A stretch of DNA of 14,883 bases, from contig CABURV010000042.1 of the NCBI GenBank assembly GCA_902494035.1, forward strand, positions 1 through 14,883. The letters are read 5' to 3'. This document shows positions 7,365 to 14,864 of this stretch, one piece after another (position 1 is the first letter of the stretch; the number at the start of each line of letters is the position of its first letter). The position numbers were made by a program, and so were the translations under genes. The stretch comes from an uncultured Collinsella sp. Lineage in GTDB: Bacteria > Actinomycetota > Coriobacteriia > Coriobacteriales > Coriobacteriaceae. The notes below the pieces were generated by a model. The model had not been told where the DNA came from, searched no databases, and worked only from the letters and a program-made list of their open reading frames with translations.

Positions 7365-8195
7365 ATGGGTTGCGAGCACGCACAGGCCGCCGGCGGACAA
7401 ACGTCGCCGTCGCAATTTGAGGAGAACACGCTGTCCGAGGTCAAGCGCGTCATCGCCGTGCTTTCCGGCAAGGGCGGTGTCGGCAAGTCGTTTGTCACCG
7501 GTGCCATCGCCACCGAGCTTGCCCGTCACGGCCACAAGGTCGGCGTCCTCGATGCCGACATCACCGGTCCCTCTATCCCCAAGATGTTCGGCATGAGCGG
7601 ACGCCACGTCCATGCCCTTGGCAACCTTATGCTGCCCGAAATCTCCGAGCACGGCGTCAAGGTCATGAGCTCCAACCTGCTGCTCCAAAACGAGACCGAC
7701 CCCGTCCTTTGGCGCGGTCCGGTCATCGCAGGCGCCATTAGGCAGTTCTGGAGCGAGACCTCGTGGGGCCCCATCGACTACCTGCTGGTCGACATGCCTC
7801 CGGGAACAGGCGACGTCGCTCTCACCGTCTTCCAGTCACTGCCCGTCGACGGCATCGTCATCGTCACGAGCCCACAGGATCTGGTCTCGATGATCGTCGC
7901 CAAGGCGGTCAACATGGCCGAGAAGATGAACGTCCCCATTCTGGGCATCGTCGAAAACATGAGCTATATTGAGTGCCCCGACTGCGGCAAGAAGATCGAG
8001 GTCTTTGGCAAGAGCAAGCTCCCCGAGGTCGCAGAGCGCTATAACCTCGACATCTTGGGCACGCTTCCCATCAATCCGTCACTCGCCGAGGCCTGCGATA
8101 AGGGCGAGGTCGAGACCGCGCTGCCCGATGGCATGTTGCCCAAGGCAGTCTCTGCCGTCGAGGCTATCACCCCGCACGAGACCGACGAGGCCTAA
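7365..8195 (+). CDS. Mrp/NBP35-family P-loop ATPase, iron-sulfur cluster carrier
   Basis: A 276-residue cytoplasmic ATPase of the Mrp/ApbC/NBP35 group. Dimers carry a [4Fe-4S] cluster on paired CxxC motifs and pass it to target enzymes. The deviant Walker A GKGGVGKS (35-42, signature lysine Lys36) is present, then DADITGPSIPKMFG, the Walker B-like LLVDMPPGTGD, TSPQDLVSMIVAKAV and the cluster-binding CPDC (Cys204, Cys207). The N-terminal DUF59 domain of longer Mrp proteins is absent. A short tail with one cysteine (Cys3) takes its place, whereas several related anaerobe proteins have a cysteine cluster there. The start at 7365 has AAAGGAG seven bases upstream. A start at 7308 would lie inside the promoter -10. 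The next gene begins directly after its stop, so it heads an operon with a flavoprotein. Its cluster recipients are not shown by the sequence. Confidence 0.93.
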   Translation: MGCEHAQAAGGQTSPSQFEENTLSEVKRVIAVLSGKGGVGKSFVTGAIATELARHGHKVGVLDADITGPSIPKMFGMSGRHVHALGNLMLPEISEHGVKVMSSNLLLQNETDPVLWRGPVIAGAIRQFWSETSWGPIDYLLVDMPPGTGDVALTVFQSLPVDGIVIVTSPQDLVSMIVAKAVNMAEKMNVPILGIVENMSYIECPDCGKKIEVFGKSKLPEVAERYNLDILGTLPINPSLAEACDKGEVETALPDGMLPKAVSAVEAITPHETDEA

Positions 8196-9467
8196 GTGAA
8201 CACGAGCGCCTTCTATGACGTCCTGGTAATCGGCGGCGGGGCTTCAGGCCTCGCCGCCGCCATTACGGCCGCACGTGCTGGCAAAAGCGTCTGCATCGTT
8301 GAGCGCGATGTCGCCTGTGGCCTCAAGCTCCTTGCGACCGGTAACGGCCGCTGCAACCTCTCCAACGAATCGATTGATCCACAGCGGTATAACCACCCCG
8401 CATTCGTCGAATCCGTCATGGGGCCCCAACCCGAACAAGAGCTTATGGGTTTCTTCTCCTCGCTGGGCATCATGACAACCTCCGAGGAAGGCCGGCTGTA
8501 CCCGCGCTCCCTTCGCGCCGAATCGGTGCGCGACGCGCTTCTCAACGTTTGCAACCGCCTAGGTATCACCTTAATCTGCGGAGCCAACGTTGCCTCGGCG
8601 CACAAAGTTTCCGAAGGCTGGGCACTCCAAATAGACCGTCCAGCGCGGGCGCTCAAGGCAAAAAAGCACGACGACCGAAAATCGGAGCTCCGCTCGCTTC
8701 GGAAAGCGCTCGCCGATGTCCCTCGCAAGAACGAGGCCCTGGAGGCACATGCCGTAATTATCGCCACGGGTGGCAACCCCACCGGTATCGCCGATACGTT
8801 TCGCCTCCCCCTCACTTCGCTGCGCCCCATCCTCTGCCCCGTATCGGCAACGGTCGTCGGCGATCGGGCGGCACTCAAGACGTTGGATGGCCTGCGCGTC
8901 CGCGCCCGCTTGACGCTCGCCCGCAATCATAATGAGCTCTGGCACGAAGACGGTGAAGTCCTGTTTCGAGCCTTCGGCATCTCGGGCGTCGCTGTCTTCA
9001 ACCTCTCCCGTCGTATCCAGCGCGGCGATACGATCCTGCTCGACGTTTTCCCCGACCTCTCCAAAGACGAGCTGCTCGATATGCTCAACCGGCGCGTTGA
9101 GCTGCTCGGCGGCTTTTCGCCCCGCGATCCCCGTTGGCTCGACGGCATGCTCGCCCCGCAACTCTCCCGCGTCGTCTGCACGGCGTTCGAGCAGTGCCAT
9201 CCAGGCTCCAACGATGTCATCCACCTGGTCTCGATCCTCAAGCACTTTAAGTTGCTCGTCGAGGGAACAGCCGAGGAGCGCTCGGCGCAGGTCACGCGTG
9301 GTGGCGTATCTGTCGAGAGCATCTCAACACCCAGTCTACGCGCGCGCAGCGCTGTCGACGCCCCGCTTTACGTCTGCGGCGAAGCGCTCGACATCGACGC
9401 CGATTGCGGAGGCTTTAACCTTGCGTGGGCCTGGCTCTCGGGCATTCGCGCTGCAAGCAGCCTGTAG
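8196..9467 (+). CDS. YhiN/HI0933-family NAD(P)/FAD-dependent oxidoreductase
   Basis: A 423-residue flavoprotein of the HI0933/YhiN family, sometimes annotated as BaiN-like or aminoacetone oxidase-like. Its physiological substrate is not established. The FAD-binding Rossmann motif VIGGGASGLAAAITAARAG lies at about 12-30. The family hallmark GNGRCNLSN is near 50-58, an ATGG strand end near 191, and the closing FAD contact YVCGEALDIDADCGGFNLAWAWLSG near the C-terminus. A charged Lys/Arg-rich insert of about 35 residues (roughly 149-186) splits the middle region. The start is a GTG placed directly after the mrp TAA with no spacer. GAGG inside the end of mrp serves as the ribosome site, so translation is probably coupled to mrp. 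The name baiN is not used because that bile-acid role belongs to one clostridial member. Confidence 0.88.
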   Translation: MNTSAFYDVLVIGGGASGLAAAITAARAGKSVCIVERDVACGLKLLATGNGRCNLSNESIDPQRYNHPAFVESVMGPQPEQELMGFFSSLGIMTTSEEGRLYPRSLRAESVRDALLNVCNRLGITLICGANVASAHKVSEGWALQIDRPARALKAKKHDDRKSELRSLRKALADVPRKNEALEAHAVIIATGGNPTGIADTFRLPLTSLRPILCPVSATVVGDRAALKTLDGLRVRARLTLARNHNELWHEDGEVLFRAFGISGVAVFNLSRRIQRGDTILLDVFPDLSKDELLDMLNRRVELLGGFSPRDPRWLDGMLAPQLSRVVCTAFEQCHPGSNDVIHLVSILKHFKLLVEGTAEERSAQVTRGGVSVESISTPSLRARSAVDAPLYVCGEALDIDADCGGFNLAWAWLSGIRAASSL

Positions 9468-9477
9468 CCGCGCAGTC

Positions 9478-9483
9478 TATAAT
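9478..9483 (+). promoter_or_regulatory. Consensus TATAAT box before the COG2509 gene
   Basis: A perfect TATAAT lies 11 bases after the flavoprotein stop codon. No acceptable -35 is seen 16 to 18 bases upstream, and there is no TG extension. If it is used, transcription would start near 9490, just before the terminator-like hairpin at 9498-9529. Confidence 0.35.
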
Positions 9484-9497
9484 CAAAAACGCATTCG

Positions 9498-9529
9498 GGC
9501 CGTCTGGGATACCGGACGGCCTCTTTCTT
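9498..9529 (+). terminator. Intrinsic terminator, possible attenuator ahead of the COG2509 gene
   Basis: The arms GGCCGTCTGG (9498-9507) and CCGGACGGCC (9512-9521) form a 10-pair stem with one G-U pair and a GATA loop. TCTTTCTT (9522-9529) follows. This is a textbook rho-independent terminator. It ends 18 bases before the next ATG, which leaves no room for a promoter downstream. It either closes the mrp-flavoprotein transcript with partial read-through or acts as a leader attenuator. Confidence 0.85.
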
Positions 9530-9547
9530 GCCTCTAAGGAGACCTCG

Positions 9548-11188
9548 ATGATCGAAATCACCCAAGTCAACGCGTCGCTCGATGAAGCCGGCGATGAAAA
9601 TGCCTGCCTCATTGTTGGCAAGCGAGTCGCCAAGCGCGTCTTACGTTGCAAGGACTCCGAGATCAAGTCCATCAAGCTCCATCGCAAGTCAATCGACGCT
9701 CGCAAAAAACGAGACGTCCATTTTATCCTGAGCTTTCGTGTTGAGCTGACTAGTCCCCACCTCGAGCGAGAAGCGGTCGACAGCGTTGCCGAGCGTGACC
9801 GCTCGCGCGTACGCGCGATAGAAGACGATGGGCCTTCATTCCCCTCCCCCGTCTCCGACGCGCCTCAAGAACGCCCCGTCGTTGTCGGCGCCGGATGCGC
9901 CGGCCTTTTCTCTGCGCTCACGCTCGCCGAAGCAGGTCTTAAGCCCTTGCTTATCGAGCGCGGCGACCCGGCATTTCGCCGCTCGCAGGCGATCGACCTC
10001 TTTCTAAAGGAGCGCATCCTCGACCCCGAGAGCAATATTCAGTTTGGTCTGGGCGGCGCGGGGACCTTCTCGGACGGCAAGCTCAATACGGGAACAAAAA
10101 ATCCCGCCCATCGCCTTATCCTCGAAACCTTCGTCGAGGCGGGTGCGCCCCGCGATATTCTGTGGGATGCCAAGCCGCACATTGGCTCCGACATCCTTCC
10201 CAAGGTTGTCACCGCTATATCCCAGCGCATCGAGCAGCTCGGAGGTGTCGTCCGTTATCGAACGAAGCTCGTCGACATTCGCATCGACGCGTCTGGCGCC
10301 ATCACCGGTATTGATGTCCAATCGTCCCAAGACGCCGCTTACGAGCCAATCGAGACAAAGCACCTCATCCTCGCCTGCGGGCATTCTGCTCGCGATATTT
10401 TTGAGCTCCTTAAGGACCACAACGTGGCCCTCGCGCAAAAGACCTTTGCCATGGGCGTTCGCATCGAGCATCCGCAACGCGACATCGACAGAGCCCAATA
10501 TGGAGCCTCGGCGGGACATCCAGCGCTCGGGGCGGCCCCCTACAAACTTGTTGCCCATCTTCCCAACGGCCGCAGCGTGTTCTCGTTTTGCATGTGCCCC
10601 GGCGGACAGGTTGTTGCCGCCTCTTCAGAACCGTGCCATCTGTGCGTCAACGGGGCCAGTCTCAATGCCCGCGACGGACGCAACGCAAATGCCGCCCTGC
10701 TCGTTAACGTCACGCCTGAGGACCTTCCCAACGATGACCCGCTCGCCGGCATCGAGCTCCAGCGTGCCTGCGAGGCGGCCGCCTATCGCCTGGGCGGTTC
10801 CAACTGGAACGCACCGGCACAACTCGTCGGAGATTTCCTCGAAGGACGCGCCAGCAAGGCGCCCGGAAAGGTAAAGCCCACCTATCCGCTCGGTGTGACC
10901 TGGACGGCAATTGACGAAGCCCTGCCGCAGTATATCGTCGAGTCGCTCCGCCTGGGACTTCCCCTACTCGGAAAAAAGCTACGAGGCTACGACCGCCCCG
11001 ATGCCGTTCTTACCGGCGTGGAGACTCGTTCGAGCTCACCGGTCACTGTCACTCGAGACCGAACGTGCCATGCCGTGTCGACCCCGGGCCTCTACCCTTG
11101 CGGTGAGGGAGCTGGATATGCCGGCGGCATCATGAGCGCGGCCACCGACGGCATCCGTTGTGCTGAAGCCCTGATCGCAGACCTCTAA
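9548..11188 (+). CDS. COG2509-family FAD-dependent dehydrogenase, function unknown
   Basis: A 546-residue protein of the uncharacterised FAD-dependent dehydrogenase family COG2509. Residues 1-95 form a small basic N-terminal domain typical of this family. An FAD Rossmann motif VVGAGCAGLFSALTLAEAG follows at about 113-131, with a glutamate (LLIERGD) at the end of the second strand. The family's diagnostic FGLGGAGTFSDGKLNTG lies near 166-182, a cysteine-bearing FCMCPGGQVV and CHLC segment in the substrate region, and a closing PCGEGAGYAGGIMSAATDG FAD contact at the C-terminus. The ATG at 9548 has AAGGAG seven bases upstream; the in-frame extension to 9425 would overlap the preceding gene and the terminator. 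It is the last gene of the plus-strand block. Its substrate is unknown; distant similarity to geranylgeranyl reductase- and HI0933-type flavoproteins is general to the fold. Confidence 0.87.
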   Translation: MIEITQVNASLDEAGDENACLIVGKRVAKRVLRCKDSEIKSIKLHRKSIDARKKRDVHFILSFRVELTSPHLEREAVDSVAERDRSRVRAIEDDGPSFPSPVSDAPQERPVVVGAGCAGLFSALTLAEAGLKPLLIERGDPAFRRSQAIDLFLKERILDPESNIQFGLGGAGTFSDGKLNTGTKNPAHRLILETFVEAGAPRDILWDAKPHIGSDILPKVVTAISQRIEQLGGVVRYRTKLVDIRIDASGAITGIDVQSSQDAAYEPIETKHLILACGHSARDIFELLKDHNVALAQKTFAMGVRIEHPQRDIDRAQYGASAGHPALGAAPYKLVAHLPNGRSVFSFCMCPGGQVVAASSEPCHLCVNGASLNARDGRNANAALLVNVTPEDLPNDDPLAGIELQRACEAAAYRLGGSNWNAPAQLVGDFLEGRASKAPGKVKPTYPLGVTWTAIDEALPQYIVESLRLGLPLLGKKLRGYDRPDAVLTGVETRSSSPVTVTRDRTCHAVSTPGLYPCGEGAGYAGGIMSAATDGIRCAEALIADL

Positions 11189-11214
11189 CGCACGAATTCC
11201 AGCGCGCAAAAGAC

Positions 11215-11250
11215 ACAGGCCCCGAGCTCCACAGGGAACTCGGGGCCTGT
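11215..11250. terminator. Strong bidirectional intrinsic terminator between convergent genes
   Basis: A perfect 12-bp inverted repeat, ACAGGCCCCGAG (11215-11226) with CTCGGGGCCTGT (11239-11250), encloses a 12-base loop. The plus-strand tail TCGCTATTTCTT is T-rich, and the minus-strand tail contains GTCTTTTG. The 65-bp gap between the COG2509 stop and the uvrB stop is almost filled by it, so it most likely terminates both converging transcripts. Confidence 0.9.
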
Positions 11251-11253
11251 TCG

Positions 11254-13494
11254 CTATTTCTTAAACCGTGCACCCTGGCGTTTTCTGCCCGATGCGAAAG
11301 TGGAACCCTTGCGGGCCTGCGAACGTAAGCGCTCGATCGTCTCGTCCTCAGACGCACCCTCGAGCATCGCCCGAATCTGAACGACAGCATCGCGCAGGCG
11401 CGCCGCCTCCTCAAAGTCCATAGCGGCAGAAGCGTTACGCATATCCTCTTCCATGGTTTCGACGATCCGCACAAGCTCGTCATGTGGCAGTTCTTCCAAC
11501 TGCTCCGCAAGTGTCTGCTCGGGCGCCACCGTTTCCGGCACACCGCCCTCGCCCGACTCATCGGGCGTATAGAATGCGCCATGGCCAAGAGAGTCGCCCT
11601 TCGAGCGTCCCTTGGAGCCCACAGTTTTTTCGGCCTCGGCAATAAAACTTGAGATGTCGTTGATGGCCTTGCGCACCGTCTTGGGCACAATGCCATGTTC
11701 TTCGTTATATGCCATCTGAATCTCGCGACGGCGCTGCGTCTCCTCGATGGCCTCTTTCATCGAATCGGTCACAACGTCTGCATACATGATGACTTCGCCA
11801 TCGGCGTTACGGGCCGCACGGCCAATCGTCTGAATCAACGAACGGCGGTTGCGCAAGAAGCCTTCCTTATCGGCATCGAGAATTGCCACCAGTGAGACCT
11901 CAGGGAGATCCAAGCCCTCGCGAAGCAGGTTGATGCCAACGAGAACATCGATCTTGCCCTCGCGCAGCGTTCGCAGGATCTCGACGCGGTCCATTGTCGC
12001 CGTATCAGAGTGCATGTAATTGACCTTAATGCCCGCGTCGAGCAGATGGTCGGTCAGGTCCTCGGCCATGCGCTTGGTCAACGTGGTCACCAGCACGCGC
12101 TCCTTGCGGGCAACGCGCTCGCGAATCTCGTCCTCAAGATCGTCAATCTGGCCGCGAACTGGACGCACGTCAATCTTGGGGTCGAGAAGGCCGGTCGGAC
12201 GAATAATCTGCTCCACGTCGTTTTGGCTCACCCGCAGCTCGTAGTCGCCCGGCGTGGCCGAAACATAGATAAACTGGGGTATCCTTGCTTCAAACTCATC
12301 GAAACGAAGCGGGCGGTTATCGAGCGCCGAGGGCAGGCGAAAACCATGTTCCACCAGCGTCACCTTACGCGAGCGGTCACCTTCGTGCATGCCGCGAATC
12401 TGCGGCACCGTCACATGGCTCTCATCGATGATGCAGAGCATATCCTTGGGAAAGTAATCGATTAGGGTAAACGGCGGCTCACCCGGCTTGCGACCGTCCA
12501 GATGACGCGAGTAGTTCTCGATGCCGTTGCAAAAGCCCATCGTCTCGAGCATCTCAAGATCATAATCGGTACGCTGCTGCAGACGCTGCGCCTCGAGCAA
12601 CTTGTCGGTCGCCTTGAGCTCCGCCACGCGCTTCTCGCACTCTTCGCTGATCGATTTCAGAGCCGCCTTGACCTTCGGCTTCTCGGTCACGTAGTGCGAT
12701 GCCGGCCATACGGGAATGGCCTCGTACTCACGAAGCATCTCACCGGTGACCTCATCGATCTCGGCAATCAGCTCGACCTCGTCGCCAAAGAACTCAAACC
12801 GCAACGGATGCTCGGCATAAGGCGGATACACGTCAACAACATCGCCGCGCACGCGGAACGTGCCACGCGCCAGGTCATAGTCATTGCGATCATATTGAAT
12901 GTCGATAAGCGCATGGATAAAGTCATCGCGCTCGAGCGACACCTTCTTGTCGACGTTTGGAGCCAGACCCGCATAGTCCTCAGGAGAGCCAATGCCATAG
13001 ATACATGAGACCGATGCGACAACGATCACATCACGTCGAGAGAGCAGTGACGCGGTCGCCTGATGGCGCAGCATCTCGACCTCTTCGTTAACCGAGGAGT
13101 CTTTCTCGATATATGTATCGCTTTGCGGCACATACGCCTCGGGCTGATAGTAGTCGTAATACGAGACGAAGTAGACCACAGCGTTATTGGGAAAGAACTC
13201 TTTGAGCTCGCTCGCAAGCTGAGCGGCGAGCGTTTTATTCGGAGCCATGACAAGGGTCGGCTTACCCAAGGCCTCAATGGTTTTGGCCATCGTAAAAGTC
13301 TTACCCGAACCAGTCACACCCAGCAAAACCTGATAGCGGTCTCCGTCCCTCACGCCCCGCACAAGTGACTCAATGGCCTTAGGCTGGGAACCAGCGGGCT
13401 CGTATGGAGACACGACCTTAAACGGCACATCAGCGCCCTCAACGCCAAAGCGCTTAAGTTCACCACCAACGCGTTCTACTTCAAATTCCGCCAT
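11254..13494 (-). CDS. uvrB: UvrABC excinuclease subunit B
   Basis: The damage-verifying helicase-like subunit of nucleotide excision repair; it receives DNA from UvrA and recruits UvrC for incision. The protein has 746 residues, longer than the about 670 of E. coli. Extra length comes from about 22 N-terminal residues, a Gly/Glu-rich linker before the last domain and a basic C-terminal tail. Visible motifs are Walker A GVTGSGKT (59-66), the damage-probing beta-hairpin YYDYYQPEAYVPQ near 105-120, DESH near 354-357, the helicase motifs GLDLPEVSL and QTIGRAARN near 527-561, and a C-terminal UVR domain (FEEAARLRDAV) near 690-700 that contacts UvrC. The start at 13494 has AGGAG five bases upstream; an ATG at 13515 is in frame but has no comparable site. 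It follows the lytic transglycosylase gene by 51 bp. No SOS box matching that of uvrA is visible upstream. Confidence 0.98.
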   Translation of the reverse strand: MAEFEVERVGGELKRFGVEGADVPFKVVSPYEPAGSQPKAIESLVRGVRDGDRYQVLLGVTGSGKTFTMAKTIEALGKPTLVMAPNKTLAAQLASELKEFFPNNAVVYFVSYYDYYQPEAYVPQSDTYIEKDSSVNEEVEMLRHQATASLLSRRDVIVVASVSCIYGIGSPEDYAGLAPNVDKKVSLERDDFIHALIDIQYDRNDYDLARGTFRVRGDVVDVYPPYAEHPLRFEFFGDEVELIAEIDEVTGEMLREYEAIPVWPASHYVTEKPKVKAALKSISEECEKRVAELKATDKLLEAQRLQQRTDYDLEMLETMGFCNGIENYSRHLDGRKPGEPPFTLIDYFPKDMLCIIDESHVTVPQIRGMHEGDRSRKVTLVEHGFRLPSALDNRPLRFDEFEARIPQFIYVSATPGDYELRVSQNDVEQIIRPTGLLDPKIDVRPVRGQIDDLEDEIRERVARKERVLVTTLTKRMAEDLTDHLLDAGIKVNYMHSDTATMDRVEILRTLREGKIDVLVGINLLREGLDLPEVSLVAILDADKEGFLRNRRSLIQTIGRAARNADGEVIMYADVVTDSMKEAIEETQRRREIQMAYNEEHGIVPKTVRKAINDISSFIAEAEKTVGSKGRSKGDSLGHGAFYTPDESGEGGVPETVAPEQTLAEQLEELPHDELVRIVETMEEDMRNASAAMDFEEAARLRDAVVQIRAMLEGASEDETIERLRSQARKGSTFASGRKRQGARFKK

Positions 13495-13519
13495 GGATAC
13501 TCCTAACTCATACATCTGC

Positions 13520-13525
13520 AGTATA
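13520..13525 (-). promoter_or_regulatory. Candidate -10 element of uvrB
   Basis: TATACT on the minus strand lies 26 to 31 bases upstream of the uvrB ATG, in the 51-bp gap after the lytic transglycosylase gene. No clear -35 is present at 16 to 18 bases. uvrB may therefore have its own start or depend on read-through from coaE. Confidence 0.3.
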
Positions 13526-13545
13526 CGCGGGCGGTGGGCTTAGTC

Positions 13546-14127
13546 CTATACGAACCGATCGGGATAGAGAGTCTTATATCGAACCCAGGCATTATTAACG
13601 CGAATCAGATAAGCCTGAGTTTCAGGGAAGGTAATCGCATTATGGAGTGACGTGTTCTGCTGCGCCCATCCGTCGACATTGCCCATACCGGCGTTATAGG
13701 CGGCGATGGCACTATCCGTCGACCCGTTGAAATAGGCGAGAAGATACGAGAGGTATGCGCAGCCAAACTCGATATTCGTAGCCGGATCGTTAAGATTGTC
13801 GGCCGAATACTCCCCACCGTCGACAAGGCCCTTGGCGATCATATCCTGGGCAGTCTCAGGCATCAGCTGCATCAATCCCTGAGCACCCTGATTCGACTCG
13901 GCCTCGGGGTCCCAATTCGATTCCGACTTAATGACAGCGCACACCAGATACGGATCCAGATTATGCGAAATACTGGATTGCTTTACATACGCCTCGTAGT
14001 CAATCGGATACAGCGGCTTAAAGAAAGCGGCAGGGGCACACGAGTAGACGAGCGAAATAAGGCCGAAGACGAACACAACGGTAAGTGGCGCCACGCGATA
14101 CCACGTAAAAAAACGTGCCTTAGGCAT
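13546..14127 (-). CDS. Membrane-anchored lytic transglycosylase, SLT/Slt70-like domain
   Basis: A 193-residue enzyme predicted to cleave the glycan strand of peptidoglycan between N-acetylmuramic acid and N-acetylglucosamine, forming an anhydro end, outside the membrane. One hydrophobic segment at about 12-30 acts as anchor or signal peptide. A cysteine at 30 (VYSC) is only a poor lipobox. The lysozyme-like domain follows: IKSESNWD with catalytic Glu69, NQGAQGLMQLMP (79-90), and AAYNAGMGNV (142-151), the three standard SLT motifs. There is no added peptidoglycan-binding domain, so this is a minimal member. The ATG overlaps the coaE stop by 8 bases (ATGCCTAA), with GGAGGAGG just upstream inside coaE, so its translation is probably coupled to coaE. 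Family assignment is secure; the cellular role (growth, division or secretion passage) is not indicated. Confidence 0.92.
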   Translation of the reverse strand: MPKARFFTWYRVAPLTVVFVFGLISLVYSCAPAAFFKPLYPIDYEAYVKQSSISHNLDPYLVCAVIKSESNWDPEAESNQGAQGLMQLMPETAQDMIAKGLVDGGEYSADNLNDPATNIEFGCAYLSYLLAYFNGSTDSAIAAYNAGMGNVDGWAQQNTSLHNAITFPETQAYLIRVNNAWVRYKTLYPDRFV

Positions 14128-14761
14128 CGGCCTCCTCCTTATCCGGAGTATCTATAAACCCGTGGCATGCAAGCCATGAGTCAAGCTGCTCAAAGAGCGA
14201 ATTATCGGCTGCCGAATTATCAATCACCGTTGTAGCGAGATTGCACAGCGCAGACTCATCGGGCTGGCAAGCAGAACGGGCATCGAAATCAGATGGCTCC
14301 ATGCCACGTTGAATAGCGCGCTCGCGACGAACTGACAAAGGGGCGCTAATGACCAGAATTTCATCAGCCAAGCCAAATGCATCCTCAAAACCAGTCGGAG
14401 CTGAAACCTCGACCACCACAAAGGGATAACGGGGAGATGAAACCGTACAACAAACCGGATCGAGAATCCTAAGCGAAAGCTGTTCAATCAGAACGGGATG
14501 CACGATGCCATTGAGCCGTGCGACCGAATCAGGAGAAGCGAAAGCTCGAGAAGCGAGGATACTGCGGCGAATGCCGCCTTCCTCATCCAAAATGTCCCAA
14601 CCGAATTCATCCGCGAGAGCATTGACGATATCAGAGCCCGGCACATACAGCGATTTTGCAAGCTCATCCAGATCGATTAGCATAGCGCCACGAGATTCGA
14701 AATAGCGGCAGGCAGTCGACTTACCCGAAGCAATATTGCCCAAGACAAATACGGTAAACAT
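14120..14761 (-). CDS. coaE: Dephospho-CoA kinase
   Basis: A 213-residue kinase predicted to phosphorylate the 3'-hydroxyl of dephospho-CoA, the last step of coenzyme A synthesis, in the cytoplasm. The P-loop GNIASGKST (8-16) is complete. IDLDELAKSLY (29-39) matches the substrate-binding Asp region, and LNGIVHPVL (83-91) matches the conserved CoA-domain HP motif. A lid segment RRERAIQRGM is followed by a Gln-containing stretch ending TTVIDNSA, the usual CoaE close. The start is ATG at 14761 with GGAGG five bases upstream; the TTG codon just before it is too near that site. The sequence is divergent around the lid, but length and motif order fit. It heads a coaE - lytic transglycosylase - (uvrB) row on the minus strand. 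Confidence 0.9.
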   Translation of the reverse strand: MFTVFVLGNIASGKSTACRYFESRGAMLIDLDELAKSLYVPGSDIVNALADEFGWDILDEEGGIRRSILASRAFASPDSVARLNGIVHPVLIEQLSLRILDPVCCTVSSPRYPFVVVEVSAPTGFEDAFGLADEILVISAPLSVRRERAIQRGMEPSDFDARSACQPDESALCNLATTVIDNSAADNSLFEQLDSWLACHGFIDTPDKEEADA

Positions 14762-14789
14762 CAAGCCCTCCCTAACGCCAATGCGAGTA

Positions 14790-14820
14790 ATTATCGCTCA
14801 AATACACTAGAAGGACTCAA
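14790..14820 (-). promoter_or_regulatory. Candidate promoter of coaE
   Basis: On the minus strand TTGAGT (14815-14820) and GATAAT (14790-14795) are spaced by 19 bp, with the start near 14783 and a leader of about 20 bases. The -10 matches five of six bases. The spacing is long, so this is tentative. Confidence 0.35.
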
Positions 14821-14851
14821 AATACAGCCAAACAGTAAGAGCACATACGGG

Positions 14852-14864
14852 GGGACTAGGTCCC
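14852..14864. repeat. Short hairpin at the right edge
   Basis: GGGAC-TAG-GTCCC is a perfect 5-bp inverted repeat with a 3-base loop, about 90 bases upstream of coaE. No T-run follows on either strand. The sequence ends 19 bases later, so whether it belongs to the end of a neighbouring gene cannot be told. Nothing else coding is seen between 14762 and 14883. Confidence 0.35.

Noticed and set aside
8196..9467. Naming the flavoprotein baiN with a bile-acid role
   Set aside because: Bile-acid activity is reported only for a particular clostridial member. Family membership alone does not support it, and no bile-acid genes are nearby.
10044..10874. 276-codon frame inside the COG2509 gene in another frame
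   Set aside because: Ser/Arg/Pro-rich low-complexity translation overlapping a well-supported gene on the same strand; a shadow frame.
13495..13570. LexA box upstream of uvrB
   Set aside because: A CGAAC occurs at 13550-13554 but the opposite arm is not GTTCG (several mismatches), so no SOS box is called.
13630..13640. Lipoprotein signal in the lytic transglycosylase
   Set aside because: The VYSC sequence around Cys30 has a Tyr where the lipobox needs a small residue, so a plain membrane anchor is preferred.
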